Assembly (NCBI GenBank): GCA_029689965.1
Contig: CP121450.1
Location: forward strand, 3,038,001 to 3,102,000
Source of the DNA: Curtobacterium flaccumfaciens
GTDB taxonomy: Bacteria; Actinomycetota; Actinomycetes; Actinomycetales; Microbacteriaceae
Length of the DNA stretch: 64,000 nucleotides
Direction of reading: 5' to 3'
Positions within the stretch are counted from its first letter, which is position 1, and each line of letters begins with the position of its first letter. The translations under genes and the position numbers were made by a program. Shown piece by piece: positions 62,927-64,000 of this stretch. A model generated the notes under the pieces. The model searched no databases and was not told the DNA's origin. It worked only from the letters and a program-made list of their open reading frames with translations.

Positions 62927-64000
62927 TCAGCGCGCGGCGGCCCGCAGCCGCTCGTCGAGCGGCTCGACGGCGGACACCGGGCGGAAGCGCTCCGCAGCGG
63001 ACGAAGCCGCCGCACGCCGCTCGGCGAGCAGCCCACGGTCGGCGGCCAGGCCGCGGAGCGCAGCCGCCAGGGCGGCGGCGTCGCCAGCCGGCACCGCCAC
63101 GACCGCGTCCCCGAACGCCCGGCGCTGCGGTGCACTGTCGCTCGTCACCACCGCGAGCCCCGCTGCCGCGCACTGGTAGACCTTGTTCGGCACGACCTTG
63201 AGCGCCTTGGCTGTCGTGCCGGTGATGCCGATGCCGACGTCGTGCCGGGCGACCACTGCGGGGAGCTCGGCGGACTCGACCCAGGGGACCCAATCGGTCT
63301 CCGCACCGCCCCGCGCGGCGGCGCGAGCGGCGTCGAGGTCCTGCCCGGCGCCGATCATCGTGAACGTGATGCCGTCCTCCCGCGTCAGCAACCCGATGGC
63401 CGCGCCGATCGTCACCGCCCCCTGCAGCGGCGTGAACAGGCCGAAGAACACCACGCGGAGCGGACCGTCCGGTACGTCGTGGTCGACGGCGCCGGGTCCT
63501 GCGGCGTCGTACCAGCGCTCGGTCGCGCCCACGGGCACGACCACGGCCTTGTCGCGGAGGTGGTCCGGCACGAGGTCGCGGTGCTCCTCAGTGTCGACGA
63601 CCACGACGTCGGCGATCCGCAGCGCCGAGCGGTCGAGGAAGCGGAGGAGGCGCTGCTTCAGTCCGGTGTCGCCCACTCCGCGGTCCTGTGCGGTCGTCGC
63701 GGCGAAGACCAGGTGGTCGAGCACGATCGGGGTGCGCGGGAAGAGGAGCCGGGCGAGCCACACGTCGAAGTGCCCCATGTAGCCGACGAGCAGGGCGTCG
63801 GGTCGGCCCGACCGCCGGACCCGCAGGGCCTTGCAGGTCAGCACGCTCCAGCTGCGCGCGAGGCGGCCCGCCATCCGGACGGCGCCTGAGGAACTCCCCA
63901 GCATCGCGACCCGGTCCTTCGTGGAGAGCCCGAGGGGACGTTCGCCTCGACCACGACGTGCCCCCGCGCCCGGAGTCCGTCGGCGAGGACTCGGACCCGG
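62927..64000 (-). CDS. GT4 glycosyltransferase, N-terminus outside the window (one frame break)
   Basis: The C-terminal 355 or so residues of a GT-B enzyme. The acceptor half has RPDALLVGYMGHFDVWLARLLF, VLDHLVFAATTAQDR and a histidine-containing VVDTEEHRDLVPDHL. The donor half has VVVPVGATERWY, VVFFGLFTPLQGA, WVESAELPAVVARHDVGIGI and NKVYQCAAAGLAVVTSD. An in-frame ATG at 63904 makes a plausible-looking start, but the coding text continues upstream through a one-base gap in the GGGG at 63934-63937 (VPLGLSTKDRVAMLGSSSG) to the window edge. The last gene of the glycan region seen here. Confidence 0.82.
   Translation of the reverse strand, partial: PGPSPRRRTPGAGARRGRGERPLGLSTKDRVAMLGSSSGAVRMAGRLARSWSVLTCKALRVRRSGRPDALLVGYMGHFDVWLARLLFPRTPIVLDHLVFAATTAQDRGVGDTGLKQRLLRFLDRSALRIADVVVVDTEEHRDLVPDHLRDKAVVVPVGATERWYDAAGPGAVDHDVPDGPLRVVFFGLFTPLQGAVTIGAAIGLLTREDGITFTMIGAGQDLDAARAAARGGAETDWVPWVESAELPAVVARHDVGIGITGTTAKALKVVPNKVYQCAAAGLAVVTSDSAPQRRAFGDAVVAVPAGDAAALAAALRGLAADRGLLAERRAAASSAAERFRPVSAVEPLDERLRAAAR

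Overview
The window is very GC-rich (roughly 70%), densely coding and clearly actinobacterial. It carries whiB1- and whiB2-type regulators, the mtrA-mtrB-lpqB signalling operon next to comF, hpf and secA, a MoxR/DUF58/SpoIIM/RDD block, and ahcY, DUF3499 and an Rv3259-like gene. Gene order follows the mycobacterial Rv3219-Rv3260 core in several places. Short polar proteins, abundant GTG starts and the surface-glycan gene set suggest a Microbacteriaceae member, possibly Curtobacterium or a relative. That genus-level placement is inference from gene content, not a database result.

Layout. 1-5.8 kb: an EspR-like regulator, a YigZ protein, tRNA-Lys(CTT), a Bcp peroxiredoxin, a small membrane protein, whiB1 facing a PdtaS-type sensor kinase, and a DUF6459 protein. 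5.8-14.4 kb (minus strand): secA, hpf, comF, lpqB, mtrB, mtrA. 14.6-22.2 kb: an overlapping operon of membrane protein, DUF4129, DUF4350, MoxR ATPase and DUF58, then SpoIIM-like and RDD proteins. 22.3-32 kb: ahcY, DUF3499, an Rv3259-like protein, DUF5719 with a large membrane glycosyltransferase, whiB2, galE and manA. 32-64 kb: a surface-glycan region with two O-antigen-ligase-like proteins, several polytopic GT-C-like proteins, a polyprenol-phosphate mannose synthase, at least eight glycosyltransferases, the Wzm/Wzt exporter, the full dTDP-rhamnose set (rmlA, B, C, D), a GT2/YfhO pair, and three secreted proteins.

How the genes fit together. manA, galE and rmlABCD supply activated mannose, galactose and rhamnose. 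The cytoplasmic glycosyltransferases assemble a rhamnose-containing polymer that Wzm/Wzt exports. The Dpm1-like and CsbB-like enzymes charge polyprenyl phosphate for membrane GT-C enzymes that decorate glycans outside the cell. The secreted repeat proteins probably act in that envelope.

Two things dominate the sequence itself. First, about fifty single-base frame breaks interrupt some 34 genes, including essential ones such as secA and mtrA. Most are one base short in a G or C run, and five are one extra T in AGCTC. This looks like an unpolished long-read assembly, not gene decay, so spans below are for the reconstructed genes. Second, real regulatory structure shows through. Ten start codons lie 6-7 nt downstream of a -10-like hexamer with no ribosome binding site (leaderless mRNAs). 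Long palindromes of several sequence families sit at most convergent gene junctions. A 60-bp tandem repeat occurs both between genes and in frame inside a membrane-protein gene.
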